Positions 45,073-57,169 of a stretch of 64,000 nt of DNA are shown in pieces. The position numbers and the translations under genes were made by a program. Positions within the stretch are counted from its first letter, which is position 1; every line of letters starts with the position of its first letter. Origin of the DNA: Clitoria ternatea (Eukaryota > Streptophyta > Magnoliopsida > Fabales > Fabaceae); the NCBI GenBank assembly GCA_037962975.1, contig CM075673.1, positions 22,614,001 through 22,678,000 of the forward strand. The letters are read 5' to 3'. The notes beneath the pieces are model-generated. The model was not told the DNA's origin and made no database searches. It saw only the letters and a list, made by a program, of their open reading frames with translations.

Positions 45073-47410
45073 ATTATTTTATGTTTCATGTAATTTGTTT
45101 TGTTATGAATTTATGTTAAATATTAATTGTTATTAATCATATTTTCACTCATGATTTATCTATTATTATTTAATGAAGAATGAATGCTCATGTGAATGAT
45201 GAAGATATATGTCTCGCAGATAGTGTAACAACTCATATTATTCTCAAGAATGAGAAATATTTCTACCATATAGTAAAATAAAAAGGCAATGTTAATACTA
45301 TATTTGGTAGTATACATATAGTTGAAGGCTTCAGCAGAGCCAGTATGTTGTTACCCGGAGGAACAAAATTGCATATTGAAAGTGCATTATATTCTACGAA
45401 GTCTCAAAGAGATTTATTGAGTTTTAAGGATATTCATAAAAATGGATATCATATTTAGACCACAAATAAAGAAAATGATGAATATCTTTACATCACAAAG
45501 TTAATTTCCGATAAGAAATATATATTGGAAAAATTACCTTCATTTTCCTCCGGTTTGTACTACACATATATTAGTACAGTTGAAACAAATGTTATTGTAA
45601 ACCAGAAGGTTACAAATAAGAATAACTTTGTTGTTTGGCATGAAAGGTTAGGCCATCCTGGAACAATAATGATGTGAAAAATAGTTGAGAATTCAAATGG
45701 TTATTACTTGTCCAGTACACAAATTCTCCAAACTAATAATTTCTCATGTGTTGCTTATTCTTAAGGGAAATTAATTACTCGACCATCACCAGTGAAATTT
45801 GGGAGTGAATCACTCACATTTTTATAGCATATACAAGGTGATATTTGTAGATCATTTAGATATTTTATGGTTCTGATTGATGCATCAACTAGATGGTCAC
45901 ATGTTTACTTATTGTTAACTCACAACCAGGCGTTTGCGAGATTACTAGCTCAATTAATTCATTTAAGAGCTTATTTTTTTGATTATCCAATTAAGAAAAT
46001 ATGCTTTGATAACGCTGGTGAATTCATATCTTAATCTTTTAATGATTATTGTATGTCCATCGAAATTAATGTTGAACAACCTGTAGCATATGTTCATACA
46101 CAAAATGGACTTGCTAAATCATTAATTAAACATTTGAAATTGATAGTAAGACCATTGTTAATGAGATTAAAACTCCCAATTTCAACTTAGGGACATGCAA
46201 TCTTGCATGCAGCAGCACTTATTTGCATCAGGCCTATAAATTATTATAAGTATTCCCTTTACAATTGGTTCATGCTAAAGAACCAAATATTTTCCATCTA
46301 AGAATCTTTCGAAGTGCGGTTTATATTCCTATCTCCCATCCACAACGCACTAAGATGGGACCTCAAAGAAGGTTGGGAATTTATGTTGGATTTGAAAGTC
46401 CATCCATAATAAAATATCTTGAACCTTTAACAGGTGATTTATTTACAGCTTATTTTGCTGATTGTCATTTTGATGAATCTGTTTTCCCATCATTAGGGGG
46501 AGAAAATAAATAGTTAGATAAAGGGATCAATTGGAATGAGGTATCTCTATCACATCTTGATCCTCGAACAAAGCAATCTGAACTAGAAGTTCAGAAAATA
46601 ATTAGTTTGTAAAATTTAGCAAACCAGTTTCCGAATGCATTTACTGATCCAAAAAGAGTGACTAAGTCACATATACCAGCTGTTAATACCCCAATAATGA
46701 TTGATATCCCTGAAGGACAACCTAAAATTGTAAATGAGTTTGAAGCCAAAATAAAACGTGGCACACCTGTTGGTTCTAAAGATAAAAAATCCTCAAAAAA
46801 GAAAAGTAAATAAAGAAGATGGTTGAATCGAGGATATAAAGACTCCAGTAGAGTCTCCTGACATAATCAAGGTTTCAAATCTAGAAGATACCAAGGTACC
46901 TGAAATTGATAAGAATAAAGAGATCTCCATAAATTATGTGATGGATGGAATACAATGGAATCGACATAAAGTCGATATTAATGAAATTTTTGCATTCAAA
47001 GTAGCTCTTGATATTATAAATGATGATAAGAATCATGAGCCAAAATCTATTAAGAATATGCGCAAAGAAATGATTGGCCAAAGTGAAAGATGCAATGCAA
47101 GAAGAGTTAAACTCACTTACAAAAAAATGAAAAGTTTTTAGACCTGCAGTCCAAACACCTGAAGGTGTAAAACCAGATGGGTACAAATGGGTCTTTATGC
47201 GAAAAAGAAATGAAAATGGTGAAATTGTGCAATATAAGGCAAGGCTTGTTGTACAAGGTTTCTTACAAAGACCTGATATTGATTTCGATGAAACATATTC
47301 ACCAGTGATGGATGCAAGTACTTTTCGATACTTGATTAGTTTGACAATTCGTGAAAAACTTGATTTACGCCTAATGGATGTTGTTGTAGCATATTTATAT
47401 GACTTACTTG

Positions 47411-47508
47411 AAAATGACATCTATATGAAACTACTTGAGGGATCTAATTTGTCTGAAGCAAAACGACATCTATATGAAACTCTCTGAAGGATTTAATTTT
47501 CCTGATGC
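47411..47508 (+). repeat. 49-bp tandem duplication in RT, 2 units (fragment G)
   Basis: The second unit begins AAACGACATC (CGA instead of TGA), so the frame runs on for 8 codons before stopping. Confidence 0.85.
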
Positions 47509-48115
47509 ATACAAGACAAATTTTTGAGAGAATTATTCAATTAAATTGATTAAATCCCTTTACGAACTAAAGCAATCTGGAGGTATGTGGTACAATTGTC
47601 TCTGTGAATACTTATTGAAAAAAGGGTATAAAAATGACCCGATTTGTCCGTGTGTTTTTATGAAAAGATTCGGAAAAGAGTTCATTATAATTTCTATTTA
47701 TGTAGATGATTTAAACTTCATCAGAACTCCTGAAGAGCTTTTAAAGGCTGTAAATTGCTTGAAAAAGGAATTTGAGATGAGAGACGTGGGAAAAACAAAG
47801 TTTTGTCTTAGATTACAATTAGAATATTCAAATGAAGGAATTTTAATGCACCAAAAGACTTATACAAAAAAGGTGCTAAAGCAGTTCTATATGGACAAAG
47901 CACACCCATTGAGCAGTCCAATGGTTGTAAGGTCACTTAAAGTGAGCAAAGATCCTTTTTCGACCTCAAGAGAAAAATAAATAAATACTTGGTCCTGAAG
48001 TACCATATCTCAGTGCAATTGGTGCACTAATGTATCTTGCTAGTCATTCACGACCTAATATATCATTTGCAGTCAATTTGTTAGCAAGACACAGTTCTTT
48101 ACCCATAAAAAGACA

Positions 48116-48706
48116 TTGGAATGGGATTATCGCTACCTTAGGGGTACAATAGACATAGGCTTATTTTTCCCATATGTATCTAAGGCAAACCTAATTGGTT
48201 ATGTAGATACGGGGTATTTATCTGATCCTCATAATGGTCGATCACAAACAGGATATTTGTTTAAATATGGTGGTACAACAATTTCATGGAGATCCATAAA
48301 ACAAACAATCACAGCAACATCATCCAATTATGCTGAAATTTTAGCATTACATGAAGCAAGTCAAGAATGTGTTTGGTTGAGGTCAATAATTCAACTTATT
48401 CAAGAAACCTGTGGCTTGCATGCTGGAAAATTACCACCAACAATCTTATGTAAAGATAATGCGGCTCGAATTTCTCAATTAAATGAGGGTTATATTAACG
48501 GAGATAGGACAAAGCATATTTCACCAAAATTTTTCTTTAGTCATGATCTTATAAAGAATGGTGAAATAAATGTCCAACAAGTCCGATCATGTGAGGATCT
48601 AGCAGATATTTTTACAAAATCATTACCAACCAAAGTCTTCGAGCAGTTAGTACAGAAGATTGGTCTTCGACGCTTACATAAATGTTCTGATGAGGGGGAG
48701 AATTAA
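48116..48706 (+). CDS. RNase H domain ORF of fragment G
   Basis: 196 open codons: RYLRGTIDIGLFFPYVSK, IGYVDTGYLSDPHNGRSQTG (RNase H first Asp), ISWRSIKQTITATSSNYAEI, LHEASQECVWLRS, LCKDNAARISQLNEGYI, and the terminal KSLPTKVFEQLVQKIGLRRL. The catalytic residues (D, E, D, D-type) are largely in place. As part of pol it degrades RNA in the RNA/DNA hybrid. On its own it lacks a promoter and RT, so it is a relic. Confidence 0.7.
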   Translation: MEWDYRYLRGTIDIGLFFPYVSKANLIGYVDTGYLSDPHNGRSQTGYLFKYGGTTISWRSIKQTITATSSNYAEILALHEASQECVWLRSIIQLIQETCGLHAGKLPPTILCKDNAARISQLNEGYINGDRTKHISPKFFFSHDLIKNGEINVQQVRSCEDLADIFTKSLPTKVFEQLVQKIGLRRLHKCSDEGEN

Positions 48707-48836
48707 ATACTTATACATTTAATTATATATTTTTCTTTGTAAAGAATGTGTACTCTTTTTCCTTTACTAGGTTTTTATCCCACTGGGTTTTTCCTAGTAA
48801 GGTTTTAACAAGGCACATTCTAAAATAGAGACATCC

Positions 48837-48845
48837 AAAGGGGAG
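48837..48845 (+). other. Polypurine tract at the 3' end of fragment G
   Basis: AAAGGGGAG before TATTATAAAAT, the mutated start of the 3' LTR. Confidence 0.7.
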
Positions 48846-49422
48846 TATTATAAAATAATTTATTTAGGGGCACTCCCCTCTCCTACCAAGTGGTCAATGT
48901 CTTCTTCAAAAAGAATAAGGAAATCATCAACATCAAAGGGGTATAAACATCATCCATACCAACAAAAATTTATTTCTATTGTTTTTCCCTTTATTCTTAA
49001 GGGATTTTTGGTGTAGATCAATCAGATGTTTTGGTGTACGACAAACACGAGACCATTGGCCCTGGCTACCACAACGATAGTAAATACTTTTGGTTTGTTT
49101 ACTACTTTGAACATCATTTCTATTTTTCATATGATCTTTATTTTTCCATACAAATGATGATCTGTTATCATTTCGACCTCGACCACGACCATGACCATAA
49201 CCATGAGTATAATGATCATGTGTTGCTATATTCACTTTTGGGAATGAAGCAATTCCAGTTGGACGGGACTCATGATTTTACATAAATAATTCATTATATA
49301 TATATATAGCTACAAGAAGACAAATAATTAAGGTAAAGTAAATTATAAATGAATTTAAATAAAATTTCATATAAATTATTCGGTAATGAAAATTTAAAAT
49401 TTTATAAGATATCAATCAAATA

Positions 49423-49480
49423 TTAGTGGTTTAGTGGTAGAGTGATAACTTATCAAATTATAAGTCTCGGGTTCGAATCC
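49423..49480 (+). other. tRNA-like block with the best A and B boxes (fragment H)
   Basis: TAGTGGTTTAGTGGTAGAGT (A box TGGTTTAGTGG) and TCTCGGGTTCGAATCC (perfect B box GGTTCGAATCC), 45 nt apart from start to start, strongly recalling tRNA-Gly. No matching acceptor arms. Antisense to the copia genes of fragment H. Confidence 0.7.
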
Positions 49481-49639
49481 TTTTATTAACTCTTTTATTA
49501 TAATTATATTAATTATAAAGATTAATTTAACAATGAAGGAGCAGGTAACGCAAAATAGAATGTATAATTAATTAGCTAGCAAATTAATAAAATTAAGCAA
49601 TATATGCAAGAATTCTAAGTTATTTCATTATTAATTTCT

Positions 49640-49760
49640 TATACATCCTGCAAGGATATTTATGAATAAGTTCTTCAGGAACCTATATTTTTTTATGATA
49701 TAGATATAATCTTATATATCCTTCTGGGATGTTTAGATTATAAGTTCTTCGGAAACTTTT
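49640..49760 (-). other. Leader hairpin array of fragment H
   Basis: Minus strand: AAGTTT-CCGAA-GAACTT (G-U pair), ACATCC-CAGAA-GGATAT (one mismatch), AGGTTC-CTGAA-GAACTT, ATATCC-TTGCA-GGATGT (G-U pair). Confidence 0.8.
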
Positions 49761-49825
49761 GTAATATATACATAAATAATATAAATTAAAAATATAAAGA
49801 ATAATAATAATCATATATATTACCT

Positions 49826-52665
49826 TTTGTTAATTATATTTTCACTCATGATTTATCTATTATTATTTAATGAAGAATGAATGCTCAGGTGAATGATGAA
49901 GATATATGTCTCGCAGATAGTGTAACAACTCATACTATTCTCAAGAATAAGAAATATTTCTACCATATAGTAAAATAAGAAGTCAATATTAATACTATAT
50001 TTGGTAGTACAAATATAGTTGAAGGCTCCGCCAGAGCCAGTATTTTGTTACCCGGAGGAACAAAATTGCACATTGAAAGTGCATTATATTCTACGAAGTC
50101 TCAAAGAATTTTATTGAGTTTTAAGGATATCCGTAGAAATGGATATCATATTGAGACCACAAATAAAGAAAATGATGAATATCTTTACATCACAAAGTTA
50201 ATTTCTGATAAGAAATATATATTGGAAAAATTACCTTTATTTTCCTCCAGGTTGTACTACACATATATTAATACAGTTGAAACAAATGTTATTGTAAACC
50301 AGATGTTTACAAATAAGAATAATTTTGTTATTTGGCATGAAAGGTTAGGCCATCCTAGAACAATAATGATGTGAAAAATAGTTGAGAATTCAAATAGTTA
50401 TTACTTGTCTAGCAGACAAATTCTTTAAACTAATAATTTCTCATGTGCTGCTTGTTCTTAAGTGAAATTAATTACTCGACCATCATAATGAAATTTGGGG
50501 GTGAATCACTCATATTTTTGGAGCATATACAAGGTGATATTTGTAGACCATTTAGATATTTTATAGTTTTAATTGATGCATCAACTAGATGGTCACATGT
50601 TTGCTTATTGTCAACTCGCAACTGGGCGTTTGCGAGATTACTAGCTTAATTAATTCATTTAATAGCTCATTTTCCTGATTATCCAATTAAGAAAATACGT
50701 CTTGATAACGCTGGTGAATTCACATCTCAATCATCTAATGATTATTGTATGTCACTTGGAATTGATATTAAACATCCTATAGCACATGTTCATACATAAA
50801 ATGGACTTGCTGAATCATTGATTAAACATTTGAAATTGATAGCAAGACCATTGTTAATGAGATCAAAACTCCTAATTTTAACTTTAGGGTATGCAATCTT
50901 GCATGCAACAGCACTTATTCGCATCAAGCCTACAAATTATCATGAGTATTCCCTTTTAATATTGGTTCATGGTAAAGAACTAAATATTTCCCATCTAAGA
51001 ATTTTTAGAAGTGCAGTATATATTCCTATTTTTCCTCCACAACGCACTAAGATGGGGCCTCAAAGAAGGTTGGGGATATATGTTGGATACGAAAGTCCAT
51101 CTATAATAAAATATCTTAAACCCTTAACAGGTGATTTATTTACAGCTTGTTTTGCTGGTTGTCATTTTGATAAATCTGTTTTCCCACCATTAAGGAGAAA
51201 AAATAAACAGTTGGATAAAAGGATCAATTGGAATAAGATATCTCTTCACATCTTGATCCTCGAACGAAGCAATATGAACTAGAAGTTCATAAAATAATTA
51301 GTTTACAAAATTTAGCAAACCAATTGCCCAATGCATTTGCTGATCCAAAAAGATTGACAAAGTCACACATACTGGTTATTAATACCTTAATAAGGATTGA
51401 TATCCTTGAAGGACAATCTAAAATTACAAATGAGTCTGAAGCCAAAATAAAACGTGGCAGACTTGTTGGTTCTAAAGATAAAAATCCTCAAAAAAGAAAA
51501 GTAAATAAAGTAGATGGTTGAATCGAGGATATAAAGATTCCAGTAGAGTCTCCTGACATAATCAAGGATTCAAATCCAGAAGATACCAATGTACCTGAAA
51601 TTGATAAGAATAAAGAGATTTCTATAAATTATGTCATGGATGGAATGGAATCGACATGAAGTCGATGTTGATAAAATTTTTGCATTCAAATTAGCTCTTG
51701 ATATTATAAATGATGATAAGAATCATGAGCCAAAATCTATTAAGGAATATGCATAAAGAAATGATTGGCCAAAGTGGAAAGATGCAATGCAAGAAGAGTT
51801 AAACTCACTTGTAAAAAAATGAAAAGTTTTTGGACCTGCAGTCCAAACACTTGAAGGTGTAAAACCAGTTGGGTACAAATGGGTCTTTATACGAAAAAGA
51901 AATGAAAATGGTGAAATTGTGCAATATAAAGCAAGGCATGTTGATTTCGATGAAACATATCACCAGTGATGGATGCAAGTACTTTTCGATATTTGATTAG
52001 TTTGGCAATTTGTGAAAAACTTGATTTACGCCTAATGGATGTTGTTGCAGTATATTTATATGACTCACTTGAAAATGACACCTATATGAAACTCTCTGAG
52101 GGATTTAATTTGCCTGAAGCAAAATGACATCTATATGAAACTCCCTGAAGTATTTAATTTGCCTGAAGCATACAAGACAAATTCTCGAGAAAATTATTCA
52201 ATTAAATTGATTAAATCCCTTTACAAACTAAAGCAATCTGGACGTATGTGGTATAATTGTCTCAGTGAATACTTATTGAAAGAAGGGTATAAAAATGACC
52301 AGATTTGTCCCTGTGTTTTTATGAAAAGATTCAGAAAAGAGTTCGTTACAATTTCTATTTATGTATATGATTTAAACATCATGAGAACTCCTGATTGCTT
52401 TCAAAGGCTGTAAATTTCTTGAAAAGGGAATTTGAGATGAGAGACGTGGGAAAAACAAAGTTTTGTCTCGGATTACAATTAGAATATTTAAATGAAGGAA
52501 TTTTAATACACCAAAAGACTTATACAGAAAAGGTGCTAAAGCAGTTCTATATGGACAAAGCACACCCATTGAGCAGTCCAATTGTTGTAAGGTCATTTAA
52601 AGTAAGGAAAGATCCTTTTTCGACCTCAAGAGAAAAATGAAGAACTACTTGGTCCTGTAGTACCC
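49826..52665 (+). mobile_element. Copia fragment I: pol from protease to RT
   Basis: Plus strand. Protease-like start (MNAQVNDEDICLADSVTTH), GAG-pre-integrase (50045-50374) with the shared stop at 50372-50374, and integrase pieces (50443-50649, 50818-51282). Then the linker (51324-51521) and RT (52135-52413 and 52395-52640), whose catalytic motif reads IYVYDL, i.e. the first Asp of YVDD is lost. Carries the second shared stop, the integrase deletion and the 49-bp duplication. Ends at SREK and passes into a short inverted gag piece. Confidence 0.85.
52072..52169 (+). repeat. 49-bp tandem duplication in RT, 2 units (fragment I)
   Basis: Units start at 52072 and 52121; the second opens with TGA in the reading frame. 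Confidence 0.9.
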
Positions 52666-52696
52666 CTACTTTGAATATCTTTTCCCTTTTCCATAC
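52666..52696 (-). pseudogene. 31-bp inverted gag piece at the I/J joint
   Basis: Minus strand matches the segment just before the zinc knuckle (GGAAAAGGGAAAAGATATTC). A plus-strand gag continues directly after it, so the joint is a fold-back of the same region. Confidence 0.6.
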
Positions 52697-53058
52697 ATAT
52701 TTTTAGTAGTGAACAAACAAAAAAATTTTGTTATCGTTGTGGTAGTCAAGGCCACTGGTCTCGGGTTTGTCACACATCAAAGCATCTGATTGATCTATAC
52801 CAAAAATCCCTTAGAAAAATAAAGGGAAAACAATAGAAACAAATTTGACTGGTATAGATGATGCTTATACTCATTTTAATGTTAATGATATTCTTACTAT
52901 TCCTGAAGAAGATATTGACCACTTGGTTGGAAAGGGGGTACCCCTAAATAAATTATTTTATATTTCATGAAATTTGTTTTGTTATGAATTTATGTTAAAT
53001 ATTTATTGTTGTTAATTATATTATCACTCATGATTTATTTATTATTATTTAATAAAGA

Positions 53059-53556
53059 ATGAATGCTCATGTGAATGACAAATATATATGTCTCGTAGAC
53101 AGTGCAACAACTCATAATATTCTCAAGAATGAGAAATATTTTTACTATATACTAAAACAAGAAGTCAGTGCTAATACTATATCTAGTAGTATAAATATAA
53201 TTGAAGGCTCGAGCAGAGCCAATATTTTGTTACCTAGAGGAACAAAATCGCACATTAAAAGTATATTATATTCTACGAAGTCTCAAAGACATTTGTTGAG
53301 TTTTAAGGATATCTGTAGAAATGTATACCATATTGAGACCACAAATAAAGGAAATAATGAATATCTTTACATCACAAAGTTAATTTCTGATAAGAAATAT
53401 ATATTGGAAAAATTGCATTCATTTTCCTCCGGTTTATACTACACATATATTAGTACAGTTGAAACAAATGTTATTGTAAACCAGAAGTTTACAAATAAGA
53501 ATAACTTTGTTATTTGGCGTGAACGGTTAGGCCATCCTGGAACAATAATGATGTAA
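53059..53556 (+). CDS. Protease and GAG-pre-integrase ORF of fragment J
   Basis: 165 open codons starting MNAHVNDKYICLVDSATTHN, with the aspartic protease motif D-S-A and the downstream hydrophobic strand INIIEGSSRANILLP. Then follows KSQRHLLSFKDICRNVYHIE and the zinc-binding part of the pre-integrase domain (IWRERLGHPG). Stops after IMM. The protease would cut the gag-pol polyprotein inside particles. Preceded by the conserved spacer, with a stop-separated gag upstream. Confidence 0.65.
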   Translation: MNAHVNDKYICLVDSATTHNILKNEKYFYYILKQEVSANTISSSINIIEGSSRANILLPRGTKSHIKSILYSTKSQRHLLSFKDICRNVYHIETTNKGNNEYLYITKLISDKKYILEKLHSFSSGLYYTYISTVETNVIVNQKFTNKNNFVIWRERLGHPGTIMM

Positions 53557-56242
53557 AAAATAGTTGAGAATTCAAATGGTCATTGCTTGTCTAGTAGACA
53601 AATTCTCCAAACTAATAATTTCTCATGTGCTACTTGTTCTCAAGGGAAACTAATTACTCGGCCATCACCAATGAAAATTGGAAATGAATCACTCACATTT
53701 TTAAAGTGTATAAAAGGTGATATTTGTGGACCATTTAGATATTTTATGGTTTTGATTGATGCATCAACTAGATGTTTACATGTTTTCTTATTGTCAACTC
53801 ACAACCAGGCGTTTGCAAGATTACTAGCTCAATTAATTCTTTAAGAGCTCATTTTCTTGATTATCCAATTAAGAAAATATGCCTTGATAACGCTGGTGAG
53901 TTCACATCTCAATCTTTTGATAATTATTGTATGTCCATCAGAATTAGTGTTGAACATCCTGTAGCATATGTTTATACACAAAATAGACTTGTTGAATCAT
54001 TGATTAAATGTTTGAAATCGATAGCAAGATCATTGTTAATGAAATCAAAAGTCCTAATTTCAACTTGGGGACATGCAATCTTGCATGCAGCAGCACTTAT
54101 TCGTATCAGGCCTACAAGTTATCATGAGTATTCCCCTTTACAATTGGTTCATGGTAAAGAACCAAATATTTCCAATCTAAGAATATTGGAAGTGTAGTAT
54201 ATGTTTCTATTTCTCCTCCATAACGTACTAACATGGAACCTCAAAGAAGGTTGGGAATATATGTTGGATATGAAAGTTCATCCATAATAAAATATCTTAA
54301 CCATTAACAAGAGATTTATTTACAACTCGTTTTGCTGATTGTCATTTTGATGAATTTGTTCTCCCACTATTAGGGGGGAAAATAAATAGTTGGATAAAGG
54401 GATTAGTTGGAATGAGGTATCTATATCACATCTTGATCCTCAAACAAAGCAATCTGAATTAGAAGTTCAGAAAATAATTAGTTTGTAAAATTTAGAAAAC
54501 CAGTTGCCGAATGCATTTACTGATCCAAAAAGAGTGACTAAGTCACATATACCAGCTGTTAATACCCCAATAAAGATTGATATCCCTGAAGGACAACCTG
54601 AAATTGCAAATGAGTCTGAAGCCAAAATAAAACGTGGCATACCTGTTGGTTCTAAAGATAAAAAATCCTCAAAAAAAGTAAATAAAGAAGATGGTCGAAT
54701 CGAGGATATAAAGACTCCAGTAGAGTCTCCTGACATAATCAAGGTTTCAAATCCAGAAGATACCAAGGTACCTGAAATTGATAAGAATAAAGATATCTTC
54801 ATAAATTATGTCATGGATGGAATACAATGGAATCGACATGAAGTCGATAATGAAATTTTTGCATTCAAAATGGCTCTTGATATTATAAATGATGATAAGA
54901 ATCATGAGGTAAAATATATTAAGAAATGTGCACAAAGAAATGATTGGCCAAAGTAAAAGATGCAATGCAAAAAGAGTTAAAATCACTTGCAAAAAAATAA
55001 AAAATTTTTGGACCTGCAGTCAAAACACCTGAAGGTGTAGAACCAGTTGGGTACAAATGGGTCTTTATACGAAAAAGACATGAAAATGGTGAAATTGTGC
55101 AATATAAGGCAAGGCTTGTTGCACAAGGTTTCTCACAAAGACCTGATATTAATTTCGTTGAAACATATTCACCAGTAATAGATATAAGTACTTTTTGATA
55201 CTTGATTAGTTTGGTAATTCATGAAAAACTTGATTTACGCCTAATGGATATTGTTGTAGCATATTTATATGACTAACTTGAAAATGACATCTATATGAAA
55301 CTCCTTGAAGGATTTAATTTTCCTGAAGCATACAAGAGAAATTCTCAAGAAAATTATTCAATTAAATTGAATAAATCTCTTTACGGACTAAAGCAATCTG
55401 GACAAATGTGATACAATTGTCTCAGTGAATATTTGTTGAAAGAAGGGTACAAAAATGACCCAATTTATCCATGTGTTTTTATGAAAAGACTCAAAAGAGT
55501 TTGTTATAATTTCTATTTATGTAGATGATTTAAATATCATCAGAACTCCTAAAGAGCTTTTGAAGGCTGTAAATTGCTTGAAAAGGGAATTCGAGATGAA
55601 AGACTTGGGAAAAACAATGTTTTATCTCAGATTATAATTAGAATATTTAAAGGAAAGAATTTTTATGCACCAAAAGACTTATACAGAAAAGGTGCTAAAG
55701 AGGTTTTATATGGACAAGTCACACCCATTGAGTAGTTCAATGGTTTTAAGGTCACTTAAAGTAAGCAAAGATCCTTTTCGACCTCAAGAGAAAAATGAAG
55801 AACTACTTGGTCCTAAAGTACCATATCTCAGTACAATTGGCGCACTAATGTATCTTGCTAGTCATACTAGACCTGATATATCATTTGCTGTCAATCTGTT
55901 AGCAAGACATAGTACTTCACTGAAAAAAGGCATTGGAATGAGATTAAGCACATATTTCGCTACCTTAGAGGTACAATGGACATGGGTTTATTTTTCCCAT
56001 ATGTATCTAAGGCAGACCTAATTGGTTATGTTGATGTGGGGTATTTGTCTGATCCTTATAATGGTTGATCATAAACAGAATATTTGTTCACATATGGTGG
56101 TACAGTAATTTCATGGAGATCCATAAAATAAACAATCACAGCAACATCATCTAATCATGCTAAAATTCTAGCATTACATGAAGCAAGTTGAGAATGTGTT
56201 TGGTTGAGGTCAATGATTTAACATATTCAAGAAACATGTGGC

Positions 56243-56533
56243 TTGCATGCTGGAAAACTTCCACCAATAATCTTATGTGAAGATAATGCAGCTTGTATTT
56301 CTCAGTTAAATGAAGGTTATATTAAAGGAGATAGGATAAAACATATTTCACCAAAATTTTTCTTTACTCATGATATTATAAAGAATGGTGAAATAAATGT
56401 CCAACAAGTCCGATCATGTGAGAATCTAGTAGATATCTTTACAAAATCATTACCAACCAAAGTCTTCAAGCAACTAGTACAAAAGATTGGTCTTCGACGC
56501 TTACATAAATGTTCTGATGAGGGGGAGAATTAA
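56243..56533 (+). pseudogene. RNase H end of fragment J
   Basis: 96 open codons: LCEDNAACISQLNEGYIKGD, KHISPKFFFTHD and the terminal KIGLRRLHKCSDEGEN. Upstream parts of RNase H are in other frames (GYVDVGYLSDPYNG near 56020) with stops. Confidence 0.75.
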
Positions 56534-56671
56534 ATACTTGTATATTTAATTATTTATTTACTTTGTAAAGAATGTTGTACTCTTTTTCCTTCACTATGTT
56601 TTTATCCCACTGGGTTTTTCCTAGTAAGGTTTTAACGAGGCACATTCTAAATAGGGACATCCAAGGGGGAG

Positions 56672-56880
56672 TATTATAAATAATATATTAATGTGGATGT
56701 CCCCACACTTAAGTTCTATATATAGAACTTACCACCCTTCATGATAATAACATTCCATTCTTCCCATTCACTCTCTCTAACTCTCATTACTCCATCTTCT
56801 CTCTTATTTCAACTTTAATTCCCTATTTTCATTTCTCCTAGACTTCAATTTCTATTGCTAAATTATAAGTATTTACAACA
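56672..56880 (+). repeat. Copia LTR, 209 bp (3' LTR of fragment J)
   Basis: Starts TATTATAAATAATAT (TG mutated to TA) right after the PPT and ends TTTACAACA. Followed by a worn primer region (CGGTATTGATAAC). Its promoter TATA lies in a perfect 20-bp palindrome at 56711-56730. Confidence 0.8.
56711..56730. promoter_or_regulatory. TATA box inside a perfect 20-bp palindrome
   Basis: AAGTTC-TATATATA-GAACTT. The other LTRs have GTCC-TATAAATA-GGAC-type versions near 39300 and 57153. The palindrome is therefore a family trait, with different arms that still pair. Confidence 0.7.
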
Positions 56881-57169
56881 CGGTATTGATAACATAATAT
56901 ATGTTGGATATGAAAGTTTATCCATAATAAAATATCTTGAACCATTAACAGGAGATTTATTTATAGCTCGTTTTGCTGATTGTCATTTTGATGAATTTAT
57001 TCTCCCACTATTAGGGGGATAAAATAAATAGTTGGATAAAGGGATCAGTTGGAATGAGGTATCTTTATCACATCTTGATCCTTGAACAAAGCAATCTAAA
57101 CTATCCAAGGGGGACTATTATGAATATATTATTGGTGGATGTCCCCCCATTGTCCTATAAATAGGACTT
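56881..57169 (+). pseudogene. Late-integrase scrap and partial LTR
   Basis: After the worn primer region, plus-strand sequence 56898-57105 matches the late-integrase segment (YVGYES-SIIKYLEPLTGD, then HLDP). It is joined to a PPT (57107-57115) and the first 54 bp of an LTR (57116-57169, TATTATGAATATATT). The LTR ends in the TATA palindrome, where minus-strand fragment K starts. Confidence 0.7.

Larger units (their letters stand above)
45182..48706 (+). pseudogene. Full-length but broken pol of fragment G
   Basis: Protease (ADSVTTH), GAG-pre-integrase with the shared stops (45674, near 45762), integrase (worn; QNGLAKSLIKHL has lost the catalytic Glu) and late integrase (46265-46513: RTKMGPQRRLGIYVGF). 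The RT first part is at 47197-47487 (KARLVVQGFLQRPDIDFDETYSPVMDAS, here split for length; LMDVVVAYLYDLL), shifted by the 49-bp duplication. The RT second part (47546-47980) has the intact catalytic motif IYVDDLNFIRTPEEL. RNase H (48116-48706) runs on to the end, SDEGEN-stop. Best-preserved RT/RNase H half in the window. Confidence 0.85.
43149..48852 (+). mobile_element. Copia fragment G: leader to 3' end, the longest copy
   Basis: Leader from 43160 (with a second joint near 43990, where a leader tail from another copy is attached), tRNA-like block 44490-44540, gag end, full pol, 3' UTR, PPT and the first bases of a 3' LTR. The 3' LTR breaks off at 48852, inside an AAAATAATTTATT word that also occurs in the gag end, and minus-strand fragment H follows. 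Shares two stops, the integrase deletion and the RT duplication with other copies. Confidence 0.85.
48853..49825 (-). mobile_element. Copia fragment H: leader and gag end, minus strand
   Basis: From 49825 leftward: leader start (GGTAATATATATG), hairpin array, tRNA-like block, gag end (49275 to 48856) with knuckle YYRCGSQGQWSRVC (first Cys and the His lost) and RTPKHLIDLHQKSLK. It stops at the gag end. The joint at 49825 links the leader start directly to the gag-pol spacer of plus-strand fragment I. Confidence 0.8.
52697..56671 (+). mobile_element. Copia fragment J: gag end to 3' LTR, the copy without the RT duplication
   Basis: Intact knuckle CYRCGSQGHWSRVC, spacer, protease ORF, GAG-pre-integrase, integrase, linker, RT, RNase H (ends SDEGEN-stop at 56533), 3' UTR and PPT (56663-56671), followed by an LTR. 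RT has a single 49-bp unit (near 55280) and reads YVDDLNIIRTPKEL. CS-Q-GK is intact, but a TAA follows HPGTIMM and the 21-bp integrase deletion is present. Several other stops and frameshifts prevent function. Confidence 0.85.

Noticed and set aside
46881..47420. A 179-residue minus-strand protein
   Set aside because: It is the antisense of the copia linker and RT start of fragment G; similar antisense frames recur at 51887, 59608 and 60724.
49423..49480. A functional tRNA gene
   Set aside because: A and B boxes are good but acceptor and anticodon stems do not pair; the middle is AT-rich and the block recurs in worn form only inside copia leaders.
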